A DNA stretch of 64,000 nucleotides from Chryseobacterium scophthalmum (GTDB lineage Bacteria; Bacteroidota; Bacteroidia; Flavobacteriales; Weeksellaceae), in assembly GCF_900143185.1 (NCBI RefSeq), contig NZ_FSRQ01000001.1, positions 1,178,001 through 1,242,000 on the forward strand, written 5' to 3'. The notes under the pieces were generated by a model, which worked only from the letters and a program-made list of their open reading frames with translations, had not been told where the DNA came from and searched no databases. A program made the translations under genes and the position numbers. Positions 51,289 to 59,635 of the stretch are shown piece by piece; the first letter of the stretch is position 1; each line of letters begins with the position of its first letter.

Positions 51289-51323
51289 TCACTTTCATCA
51301 ATAAATCTTTAAATAAAATCAAT

Positions 51324-53177
51324 ATGAAAACAAAACTTTTCTCTGTTTTGGTGATGTCTGCTATCTTAATGAGTGCACAAACCAAAAAAGTACTATTCAT
51401 CGGAATCGATGGCTGTAGACCTGATGTCATGATGTCATCCAATACTCCCAACATTCAGGGACTTTTGCCAACATCAATTTACTCTTTGGATGGAATCACA
51501 CTCACTCCCACGATCAGCGGAAACGGATGGAGCTCAATGCTTACCGGCGTGAATGTAAACAAACATAACGTTCCGGATAATAACTTCAGTAATCCTAACT
51601 ATGCTAATTACAGAGATTTTTTAACAAGAATTGAAGCGCATAATTCAAGCCTCAGAACAATCTCATTAGCTCATTGGGCACCCATTAACAACAATATTAT
51701 TCATACCGCGGATGTTAAAACAAACTTCAGTACCGATTTGGCGGTAAAAAATGCAGCAGTTCAGGCTTTACAGAATGATAATCCTGATGTTTTGTTTGTG
51801 GATTTTGATGATGTGGATCACGCAGGACATTCTTATGGATTTTCATCTTCGGTTTCTCAATATGTTAATTCCATTCAGTTGACCGACACTTATATAGGAG
51901 AAATTCTTAATGCGATGAAAAACAGAACCACTTATAGTAATGAAAATTGGCTGGTTGTTGTAACAACTGATCATGGAGGCATCGGAACGTCACACGGTGG
52001 TGGTAATCTTGTGGAAAGGGACATTTTTTCTATTTATTCTAATCCTTCATTTACCTCTCAACAAATCAGCAAAACTGAGATACAAAATAGTGCAACATAC
52101 AATCGTGTAAATTTTCCTGCGGGAACTTATGCTAAACCTAATTCTCAAACGAATTTTAACTTTGGAGCCAATCAGGATTTTACCATAGAATTTTGGATTA
52201 AACCTAATGCCAATTACAGCAGCGATCCTGTATTTATCGGAAATAAAAACTGGAACAGTGGCTCCAACAAAGGCTTTGTCATTTCAGGATATTCCGGGCA
52301 GACTTTTAAAATGAATATCGGTGACGGAAACGACAGATTAGATCTTACAGGAGGAAAATTGAGCACCGACGAATGGAAGCATATTGCCGTAACTTTTGAC
52401 AGAGACGGTCTTGCAACCATGTATGACAACGGTGTTCCTGTAACAGTCGGAAATATGAATCTTATTGGCGATATTAATTCAAATTTACCTTTGACTATTA
52501 ATCAGGATGGAACGAATACGTACGGAGTAAATCTTGCTACATCGTACAAAGATATAAGAATCTGGAACGTGGCTTTATCAAATGAAACGCTTGTGCAATG
52601 GGCAAATCAGGAAGTAACCAACTCACATCCAAATTACAATCAGCTTTTAGCTAATTATAAAATGAATGAAGCTTCTGGAAATACCTTAACAGATTCCGGG
52701 CCATTTAACAACAGTGCAACGATTACGGGATCCCCAACCAGAAACCTTCAAACTACGGAGAATTTTATCATTCAGAATTACTTGAATACTTTCAGACAGA
52801 CCGATCACTTCCCTACAGTACTCAACTGGCTGTGTATTCCGGTACAATCTTCATGGGGAATTGATGGTATTAATAGAATTCCGGTTTGCAATAATGGAAC
52901 TTTAGCAATAAATGATGCTGTGAAATCAGATTCAGATTTTAAAATTTATCCAAATCCCGCTAAAAGTGAAATTAATGTACAGCTCAAATCTAAAAACAAT
53001 AAGATTAACATTCAGATTGTAGATTTCAATGGAAAGGTAGTGCTTACAGAATCTGCAAATTCCTCAACAGGAAATTATAATGAGAAAATTAATATTTCCA
53101 ATCTCCAAAGTGGAATCTATTTCATTACTGTAGATACAGAAGATCAGAGATTCCAGAAAAAATTCATTAAAAAGTAA
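51324..53177 (+). CDS. T9SS-exported type I phosphodiesterase/nucleotide-pyrophosphatase-like enzyme with inserted LamG domain
   Basis: 617 residues: signal peptide, then an alkaline-phosphatase superfamily domain with metal-binding Asp 29 in GIDGCRPD, SGNGWSSMLTGV (nucleophile region), FDDVDHAGHSYGF and VVVTTDHGGIGTSHGG. A LamG domain (about 250-450; FTIEFWIKPNANYSSDPVFI, DEWKHIAVTFDRDGLATMYD) interrupts it before the C-terminal enzyme part TDHFPTVLNWLCIPVQSSW. The end has a T9SS type A sorting domain (FKIYPNPAKSEINVQL to FQKKFIKK). It would act at the cell surface, perhaps releasing phosphonate head groups or diesters for import (inference). Confidence 0.9.
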   Translation: MKTKLFSVLVMSAILMSAQTKKVLFIGIDGCRPDVMMSSNTPNIQGLLPTSIYSLDGITLTPTISGNGWSSMLTGVNVNKHNVPDNNFSNPNYANYRDFLTRIEAHNSSLRTISLAHWAPINNNIIHTADVKTNFSTDLAVKNAAVQALQNDNPDVLFVDFDDVDHAGHSYGFSSSVSQYVNSIQLTDTYIGEILNAMKNRTTYSNENWLVVVTTDHGGIGTSHGGGNLVERDIFSIYSNPSFTSQQISKTEIQNSATYNRVNFPAGTYAKPNSQTNFNFGANQDFTIEFWIKPNANYSSDPVFIGNKNWNSGSNKGFVISGYSGQTFKMNIGDGNDRLDLTGGKLSTDEWKHIAVTFDRDGLATMYDNGVPVTVGNMNLIGDINSNLPLTINQDGTNTYGVNLATSYKDIRIWNVALSNETLVQWANQEVTNSHPNYNQLLANYKMNEASGNTLTDSGPFNNSATITGSPTRNLQTTENFIIQNYLNTFRQTDHFPTVLNWLCIPVQSSWGIDGINRIPVCNNGTLAINDAVKSDSDFKIYPNPAKSEINVQLKSKNNKINIQIVDFNGKVVLTESANSSTGNYNEKINISNLQSGIYFITVDTEDQRFQKKFIKK

Positions 53178-53202
53178 TAGTTAATTTCATATCCTTTTTT
53201 GT

Positions 53203-53235
53203 AACACAGGCTTTTTCGTAAGTCTGTGTTTTTCA
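53203..53235 (+). terminator. Intrinsic terminator of the phosphonate-type locus
   Basis: AACACAGGCTT / AAGTCTGTGTT, 11 bp with one G-U pair, 6-nt loop and T-run, 25 bp past the phosphodiesterase stop. Confidence 0.8.
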
Positions 53236-53340
53236 TTAAACCTGTAAATTTACAGCCGTGATTGTATTTGTTGTGACTCCAGAGATTGCTGTTCCATTAA
53301 AAAACCATTGATAAACCATCGCAGGATCGTTAATGCTTTT
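53236..53340 (-). pseudogene. Remnant of an Ig-like surface-protein domain
   Basis: A 34-codon minus-strand frame between TGA (53341-53343) and TAA (53236-53238) encodes DPAMVYQWFFNGTAISGVTT and NTITAVNLQV. This is the pattern of Ig-like repeats in Bacteroidota surface proteins (YQWxxNGxxIxGxT). No start codon or domain context remains. The rest of the gap to 53621 shows no feature I can name. Confidence 0.35.
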
Positions 53341-53621
53341 TCATGAAATTCTGCAATAAAAGCCTCATCAGAAAACCCAAACTTTTCAACTATAAATTGA
53401 TTGTTTAATATATTTTAATTGGTAAATTATCATCTGTTTTTTGATACTCTAATGGTACTCCAAAGCTATTTTCCATTGTTATAAAAGATGTACAAATAAA
53501 ATATTGGGTATTATTACTGATAGACAAATATCTTAAAAATGATATTTTTACAAGATGGAGGAAGACAAAATAAACATTTTTCCTTCAATCAAATAACTAC
53601 TAATCATAAATCTATTAATAC

Positions 53622-55160
53622 ATGAAAAAATTCTTACGAAAAAATGCGTGGAATCAAGAGGGTACGTTTGATAATCCCGATTTATTCTGGTATGCAAAAG
53701 CAGTTGCTGAAATGCAGTCCCGAAAATTGGATGACCCGACAAGTTGGTGGTTTTTTGCCGCAATTCATGGTGAAAATATTGCCGGAGATCCTAGTGGAAT
53801 TGATTGGAATACAATTAAAACTCCACCCAATGTGCCTACAAGTCCCGTTCCATCTACAAGCATAAAAAATAAGTATTGGAATCAATGTCAACACCAAAGT
53901 TGGTACTTTGCACCATGGCATCGTGGCTACCTTATGGCTTTGGAAATTCAGATCAGAGCAATAGTGATAGAGCTTAATGGACCTGATGAATGGGCTTTAC
54001 CATATTGGAATTATTTTGGAGGAGACAAAGAAAATAAAATACCTCCGGCATTTACTCAACAGTTTTTTGATGGCAACACGCCCAATCCCCTTTTTGTTAC
54101 AGCAAGATACGGTCCGGATAATGACGGAAATATTTACGTTAAATTATTTAAAGACGGTAAGCCAAGAGTTACACAAAATTGTGAACTTAAAACGGTATAT
54201 ACAGGTAATCAAAATTGTTTTGGAGGCCCTGAAACTGAATTTTCACATTATGGAACGTTATTTCCTGAAGAAAGCTTAGAGACCAACCCTCACAATTTTG
54301 TTCATAATGATGTGGGAGGAGTTGCACAGGGAAATGAAGGTATTATGTCTGATCCTAATACTGCAGCATTGGATCCTATTTTTTATCTTCATCATTGCAA
54401 TATTGACAGAATGTGGGCGTCATGGAACGCAAAAGGAAACAATAATCCATCACAGACAGAATGGCTTGGAGGTCCGAAAGAAATTGGTGAACGAGAGTTT
54501 GTAATGCCTTTAGTTGATGGAAAAGAATGGATATATACTCCAAATGATGTAACAAATCTGGATTCTTTAGATTACGGCTATGATAATCTTGAAACAAAAA
54601 CAGAAAGTGATACAGTCGATAATACTTCTGAAAGATTGAAAAAACTAGGAATTCCGACTCTGGATCATGTTCAACTAACCGAAAATACTATGGATAATAA
54701 TGAGAAACCAACAGAATTGGTCGGTGCAAACCAAGGTTCTTTTGAAATTAAGAATGAAATAACGAGCACCACAGTTAATTTGTCAGATAAAGGATTAAAA
54801 AAAGTTTCTAAAAGCTTTTTAAAAGCTTCCGCAGAGGAAGTTCCTGACCGTATTTATTTAGTTCTTGAGAATGTTAAGGGAAATGTCAATGCAAATACAC
54901 TTGAAGTTTCTGTAAACAATCAACACGTAGGATTTATCTCGCTTTTTGGACTTCGCAATGCATCATTGGGTGATTCTCACGGAGGGCGCAACGGTCTTAG
55001 TTTTTCTCTGGACATTACCAATATTATTGATGAGCTGCATCTTGAAAATGATCTTGAAAATATAAATTCTTTAAATGTTGCTGTTACTCCCGATAACGAA
55101 ATTTTATCCGATACAAAAATTACAGTAGGAAGAATAAGTGTTTACAGAGAAAAACAATAG
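53622..55160 (+). CDS. Tyrosinase family copper protein
   Basis: 512 residues without a clear signal peptide. CuA ligands are His 49 (AAIHGEN), His 91 and His 100 (QCQHQSWYFAPWHRGYL); CuB is HNFVHNDVGG (about 223-232) and DPIFYLHHCNIDRMW (about 253-267). The C-terminal about 130 residues form a beta domain (RIYLVLENVKGNVNANTLEV), like the capping domain of plant polyphenol oxidases, which shields the active site. The type-3 copper pair oxidises phenols to quinones with O2. The DUF2182 membrane gene begins 2 bp later, a likely partner. Confidence 0.93.
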   Translation: MKKFLRKNAWNQEGTFDNPDLFWYAKAVAEMQSRKLDDPTSWWFFAAIHGENIAGDPSGIDWNTIKTPPNVPTSPVPSTSIKNKYWNQCQHQSWYFAPWHRGYLMALEIQIRAIVIELNGPDEWALPYWNYFGGDKENKIPPAFTQQFFDGNTPNPLFVTARYGPDNDGNIYVKLFKDGKPRVTQNCELKTVYTGNQNCFGGPETEFSHYGTLFPEESLETNPHNFVHNDVGGVAQGNEGIMSDPNTAALDPIFYLHHCNIDRMWASWNAKGNNNPSQTEWLGGPKEIGEREFVMPLVDGKEWIYTPNDVTNLDSLDYGYDNLETKTESDTVDNTSERLKKLGIPTLDHVQLTENTMDNNEKPTELVGANQGSFEIKNEITSTTVNLSDKGLKKVSKSFLKASAEEVPDRIYLVLENVKGNVNANTLEVSVNNQHVGFISLFGLRNASLGDSHGGRNGLSFSLDITNIIDELHLENDLENINSLNVAVTPDNEILSDTKITVGRISVYREKQ

Positions 55161-55162
55161 CC

Positions 55163-55912
55163 ATGAAAACATCAAATGCTAATCGAAATCTCATAAGTTA
55201 TATTATATGGGGTGTCAGTATTATCTTTTGGTTTATCTTACTTTGGAATCCCGGTAATTTGATGACCGCAGCACATTGTCAGATGACTTTTTTCTGTGAG
55301 GGAAGCGTTACGTCATTAAAAATGCTGCTTAAAATAAATTCTTTTCCTGAAATGATGGTTGGATGGATATTGATGGTATTTGCCATGATGCTTCCTAAGC
55401 TGATTGTTCCTATCCAAATCATTATTGATCACAGTTTTAAGAATATGCGGTTTTTAATGGTTGTTCTTTTTGTAATAGGATATGCTTTGACTTGGCTTGC
55501 AGCTGGATTTTTGCTAAACATTTTCATTTTGTTTGTTAATATTCAGATGCCTGGATCTTTTATTCCGGCTATTATTTTGGGTATAATTGCTGTAATTTGG
55601 CAATTTTCTCCAATTAAGCAAAGATGTCTAAACAAGGGTCATCATCACCCCGTTTTGGCAGCATGGGGCTCAAAAGCTTATAAAGATGCTTTTTCATTTG
55701 GGCTTACTCACGGTTTTTGGTGTGTAGGTGCAGGTTGGGCATTAATGCTTTTTCCGATGGTGTTACCACAAGGACATAATTTTGCGATGTTAATCGTGAC
55801 TTTTATTATGTTTAGTGAGCATATGGAACATCCACAAATTCCGCGTTGGCGCATAGATTTCAGGCTAAAATTGTTAAGAATAATAATTTTGCAGAATCCT
55901 ATCAAACGTTGA
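55163..55912 (+). CDS. DUF2182 integral membrane protein (putative metal-binding)
   Basis: 249 residues with about six membrane helices. GWILMVFAMMLPKLIVPIQ is the core motif, followed by WQFSPIKQRCLNKGHHHP and later THGFWCVGAGWALMLFPMVL. DUF2182 members have Met-rich helices and a Cys-containing turn after W-Q-x-S-x-x-K and are thought to handle metals; here the usual second Cys is replaced by a Gly-His-His-His stretch. It is translationally adjacent to tyrosinase (2-bp gap), which suggests copper supply to that enzyme (inference). Confidence 0.85.
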   Translation: MKTSNANRNLISYIIWGVSIIFWFILLWNPGNLMTAAHCQMTFFCEGSVTSLKMLLKINSFPEMMVGWILMVFAMMLPKLIVPIQIIIDHSFKNMRFLMVVLFVIGYALTWLAAGFLLNIFILFVNIQMPGSFIPAIILGIIAVIWQFSPIKQRCLNKGHHHPVLAAWGSKAYKDAFSFGLTHGFWCVGAGWALMLFPMVLPQGHNFAMLIVTFIMFSEHMEHPQIPRWRIDFRLKLLRIIILQNPIKR

Positions 55913-55934
55913 TTTATTTATTGTTTTAAAAGCC

Positions 55935-55969
55935 AAAAGGTTCCATTTTAAATTAAAATGGAACCTTTT
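55935..55969 (+). terminator. Intrinsic terminator of the tyrosinase operon
   Basis: AAAAGGTTCCATTTT / AAAATGGAACCTTTT, 15-bp perfect stem, 5-nt loop. Confidence 0.85.
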
Positions 55970-56104
55970 ATTGATTTTGATAAATGAATAACTTAAATTA
56001 ATATCCTTTTGTTATTTACAAATCTCATTAATATTTAAATGTATTGTTGCGAATTTTGTTTCGATTGTTAAATCCCCAATCGTTTTGTAATTAAAGGTAA
56101 ACCA

Positions 56105-56377
56105 TCATCCTTTCCTTAAATTTCTTCTTAAAATACGCATTTTTAAAGAGAGCTGAACTTGTGCTTTTTTATGACATTCTTTGTATTTTTTTATGCTTTT
56201 TTCAAGTTGGATTTTATTTTTCAGATATTCTTCATAAAGGTTACCTAATTCAGAAACTTCATCAATATCTATGGCGTAATTAGAATCAGTATCTTTTTGT
56301 GATTCGACCAATAAGTAACGGTAATATTTAGCTCTTTCGATGAGAGCATTATGAAATTTTGGCTCGATACCTTGCAT
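56105..56377 (-). CDS. Small soluble helical protein of unknown function
   Basis: 90 residues, no signal peptide. NALIERAKYYRYLLVESQKD and the long basic helix LKNKIQLEKSIKKYKECHKK suggest a helical hairpin with a very basic C-terminus (KMRILRRNLRKG). I recognise no family. It starts 3 bp after the S41 peptidase gene ends and is the last gene of the minus-strand envelope cluster. The cytoplasmic nature is odd beside so many exported partners. Confidence 0.55.
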   Translation of the reverse strand: MQGIEPKFHNALIERAKYYRYLLVESQKDTDSNYAIDIDEVSELGNLYEEYLKNKIQLEKSIKKYKECHKKAQVQLSLKMRILRRNLRKG

Positions 56378-56380
56378 ATT

Positions 56381-57745
56381 TTACTTAAAATTTAATTTTG
56401 AAAGAACAGTAAAAGGACTATCACTTTGAAATAAAACTTTTACACTTTTTGATTGAGCATCTGTATTTACAGACTTTGAATAAATTTTATTCATCACAGA
56501 AGAAAGCAATATTTCGTCAGGATCGCCTAAAGGAAGTAATGGTAATGATATAAATTCATTTACAGAAATCTGCGGAAAGATCCCGTTATTATAATTACCT
56601 TCACCGTTGGCATTGAATACTTTATAAATAACAGGATGTATTTGCCAGGTAATTTTTTTAGGTTTTCGTTTGTCTTCAATTACAAATCCGGCCATGTCTT
56701 TTCCTAATGTAACTTCGCCAACCTGAATGACTTCCATATAAGGTTTTAGATTATTGATAACAATTTCAGAAGCAGAAGCAGTGCTTTTTGAGGTTAAAAC
56801 ATATACTTTTTGTAAACCAAGAGAATTGGCTTGTAAAGCATTAAAATTAATCGCATTGGAAGCGTAAGCAATTTGTTGTGAAAAAGACCTTTTAACTTCG
56901 CCTCCGTTTTTATTTCCTTTATAGGTAATAAACTGAGAATTTGCAGAAATTCCTGCTGGAATCAACGCACAAAGTGCTGCAGCTGATGAAACAGAACCTC
57001 CATAATTGTATCGAAGGTCAAGAACCAAATCCTGCACTCCGGCACTTTTAAATTCTGCGAATTTCTGATTGAGAGCCTGACTCATTCCATCCGGAAAATC
57101 ATATATATAAAGATATCCTGTTTTTTTTCCGTTTTTATCAAATATTTTAGACGTCAAAGGCTGCTCAAAAGTATACCCATAATAAACCGTAATGTTTTTT
57201 TCATTAACAACCGATCCGTTTTGCCAATTTCCTACGGTAAGCTCAATCACAGTTTTTTCGGCAATAGATGATGTCAGTTGTTCCGCATTAGAAGCAGTAA
57301 TATTTTGTCCGTCGATTTTTTTGATAATCATTCCTCTTTCCAATCCGGCATTCAGAGCGGGAGAATTTTTCAAAACTAATTTTATGACTGTCGCAATTTC
57401 ACCATTTCCCAACTGCAAGACAGCATAATCAAAGCCATACATATTTCTTACCGAACGAGGATAAGTAGATGCATCGCTTGTATTAATGATAAATGAAAAA
57501 CGATCCTGAGGAAGCAGCAAACTTTTAAAAAAGTCTTTTACCGGAAGATGATAATTGGGCTTTGGCGGTATCTGATCTGCCCAATAGTAATATCGTCTCA
57601 TGCTGTCCTGTACCCAAACATTCACAGATTCGGTGCTTCCTTCGGGAAAATTGGGCACCTCATCATCTGTACGGTTGCAAGAAACTATCAAAAAAGATAA
57701 TATAATTAAAGCCAGTAACTGAGTTTTAAAAAAATTTTTGCTCAT
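56381..57745 (-). CDS. S41 family (C-terminal processing) peptidase, lipoprotein
   Basis: 454 residues with lipoprotein signal ending FLIVSC (Cys 23). N-terminal helical part YYYWADQIPP, a PDZ domain (about 110-200; SPALNAGLERGMIIKKIDGQ), then the S41 core with LVLDLRYNYGGSVSSAAALC, catalytic Ser in TSKSTASASEIVIN (about 320) and the Lys in LGKDMAGF. It cleaves unfolded or C-terminal regions of envelope proteins. In a cluster of exported proteins it may mature its neighbours (inference). The gap to the upstream lipoprotein gene is 16 bp. Confidence 0.92.
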   Translation of the reverse strand: MSKNFFKTQLLALIILSFLIVSCNRTDDEVPNFPEGSTESVNVWVQDSMRRYYYWADQIPPKPNYHLPVKDFFKSLLLPQDRFSFIINTSDASTYPRSVRNMYGFDYAVLQLGNGEIATVIKLVLKNSPALNAGLERGMIIKKIDGQNITASNAEQLTSSIAEKTVIELTVGNWQNGSVVNEKNITVYYGYTFEQPLTSKIFDKNGKKTGYLYIYDFPDGMSQALNQKFAEFKSAGVQDLVLDLRYNYGGSVSSAAALCALIPAGISANSQFITYKGNKNGGEVKRSFSQQIAYASNAINFNALQANSLGLQKVYVLTSKSTASASEIVINNLKPYMEVIQVGEVTLGKDMAGFVIEDKRKPKKITWQIHPVIYKVFNANGEGNYNNGIFPQISVNEFISLPLLPLGDPDEILLSSVMNKIYSKSVNTDAQSKSVKVLFQSDSPFTVLSKLNFK

Positions 57746-57761
57746 AAAATTTAAAGATCAT

Positions 57762-58502
57762 TTATAAATAATCAGCAACATCAATATCGCCTTTTACTAC
57801 CCAAACTCCATTCTCCATTTTTTCTTGAAGAACGATCATATTAGCGCCAATATCCTGTTTTAAAGTTACTTTGATGATGCTTGAACCTGTGTAAGGAGTA
57901 TTGGTTCCCACTTTATACAGTTCCAGATAAGCAGGAGCCGTAGCGCTGAAAAATGTATAAATTTTAACAGCTGTAAAATCTTTTTTTCCAATAGTATCAA
58001 ATTCGGCAAGTACAGTTCCGTTTTCTCTCTTCAAAACCCCTTTTACACCTTCTAAAGATGCTCCTGAAAATTCACCAAGATTAGGAAAAATAAATTCGAA
58101 ACCTACTCTACCCAAATTAACCTGAGGTTTTACAGCATACGTCTGCAAATAAATTCCTGGCAAATTGAAGAAATACAAATCTTTGTAATCTAAAACATTA
58201 TCAAAATTGATATTGTATTTGGCGATCTGAGCTCCGGTTTGATTATTGTAAATTCCAATTTCGTTGGTCTCTCCTTTGTCTACAACAAAACTGATCTGAG
58301 TTTCTATTTTATCGGTGTAAGAAGTGTTTCCATTAACAGATATTGGAACTCCGTTGAGTCTCATCTGAATAACATCTGGTTTTGAGTATCCCTTAATATT
58401 TATCTGTGCTGCCCTCTGAATTTTATCATAAACATCTAAAGAACTATTGTCGGTACACGAAAAAAAGAGGGTAAATACAGCCAGTGCTAAAATATTTTTC
58501 AT
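57762..58502 (-). CDS. Envelope lipoprotein of unknown function, repeated beta-sandwich
   Basis: 246 residues with lipoprotein signal ending TLFFSC (Cys 16). Two beta-sandwich halves are visible: QINIKGYSKPDVIQMRLNGV near 35, and GFEFIFPNLGEFSGASLEGV near 135, then ITVTLKQ-like strands toward the C-terminus. This could be a DUF4397-like or cell-surface binding domain, but I cannot place it in a family. The gene lies between the T9SS protein and the S41 protease. Confidence 0.55.
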   Translation of the reverse strand: MKNILALAVFTLFFSCTDNSSLDVYDKIQRAAQINIKGYSKPDVIQMRLNGVPISVNGNTSYTDKIETQISFVVDKGETNEIGIYNNQTGAQIAKYNINFDNVLDYKDLYFFNLPGIYLQTYAVKPQVNLGRVGFEFIFPNLGEFSGASLEGVKGVLKRENGTVLAEFDTIGKKDFTAVKIYTFFSATAPAYLELYKVGTNTPYTGSSIIKVTLKQDIGANMIVLQEKMENGVWVVKGDIDVADYL

Positions 58503-58648
58503 TTATTTAATTTTAAAAAAGTAAAAATGTTGATCAGAAAAATTGCCTCAGCCCAAACATAAAAGCTGAGGACAATTGCTTAATTATAAAAAAAATTATA
58601 AAGGATATGTTTTAGTTTTCATGGTTATAAAGTTTTTATAAAAAGAAT

Positions 58649-59563
58649 CTATTTTTTTATAAATTTCAATCGCTCAGAGACCATTGCGTCTGATACCTCA
58701 ACAATGTAAGTACCTGCCGGAAATTCTGATACATTGATGTTTTTAGAATATTTTGTTTTTAAAATCTGCTGACCGCTCATATTATAAACACTTACCGTTG
58801 TGTTGTTTTCCTTTAAAGCTGCATCAAGTTTTATTTGTAATGACGATGATACCGGGTTTTCTATTATCTTGCTTAATGCTTTTCCTGTTTTTACTTCTTT
58901 TGTATTTAAAACTGAAGCATAGATAGCCATTTCGTCGATATTGATATTCTGAGAATTGGGTGCAGAACCTGAGGTAATTCTGTTTGACCAAAGTCCTATA
59001 TAGATTTTTTTTCCTGCAAAAGCTGAGATGTTTACCAAAGATTCTGCAAACTGTGTAAGATCTGTCGGAAGATTTGTACTTGCACTGAATCTGTATGTTG
59101 CTCCGCCTGCAGCCTGTGCATCAGTAGCTAATTGTTGAAAATCTGCAAGACCAGGAACTGGTTTCTGAGAGGTGCTTACAAAAATATATAAATCTCTGCT
59201 TACACTTGCATGGGTAGATCTTTGTCTTCCAATATATCCGGCTAAAGTAATCGTTCCGCCAACATTAGTAAGGTCTATTTCCGGAGAAATTATCCAATCG
59301 TTCTCACCTGCAAAACCTGTTGCATTTCCTGTAGGAACCAGATTGGTAGAATAACGAAGAACTCCCGTTGTTCCGTACGCCAGAGAAGTACCGTTGTGAT
59401 AAATATTTTGGCCCTGAACCCATTGGTTTCCGTTACCATTAATGTCATGGAAAGTCCACCCCTGTAAATCAGCAGGAGTATTAAAAGAGTTGATCCAAAC
59501 AGGGAATTGTGCAAAAATCATTTGCGAAAGAAATAAAACAGATAATAAAATTATTTTTTTCAT
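58649..59563 (-). CDS. T9SS-exported protein with choice-of-anchor-type (MAM-like) beta-sandwich
   Basis: 304 residues: signal peptide ending MIFAQ, then a sandwich domain (about 20-215) with FPVWINSFNTPADLQGWTFH, ENDWIISPEIDLTNVGGTIT and KKIYIGLWSNRI, the pattern of the choice-of-anchor J/cleaved-adhesin family. The C-terminal about 80 residues are a T9SS type A sorting domain (ENPVSSSLQIKLDAAL to ERLKFIKK). It would end up on the cell surface or released. The gap to the next gene is 146 bp. Confidence 0.88.
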   Translation of the reverse strand: MKKIILLSVLFLSQMIFAQFPVWINSFNTPADLQGWTFHDINGNGNQWVQGQNIYHNGTSLAYGTTGVLRYSTNLVPTGNATGFAGENDWIISPEIDLTNVGGTITLAGYIGRQRSTHASVSRDLYIFVSTSQKPVPGLADFQQLATDAQAAGGATYRFSASTNLPTDLTQFAESLVNISAFAGKKIYIGLWSNRITSGSAPNSQNINIDEMAIYASVLNTKEVKTGKALSKIIENPVSSSLQIKLDAALKENNTTVSVYNMSGQQILKTKYSKNINVSEFPAGTYIVEVSDAMVSERLKFIKK

Positions 59564-59635
59564 AATACTAATTATTAATTTATTTTAAAGAAAAGCAGGG
59601 AAAAGCGATTAACCTTCCCCCGCATAAATTGAAAA

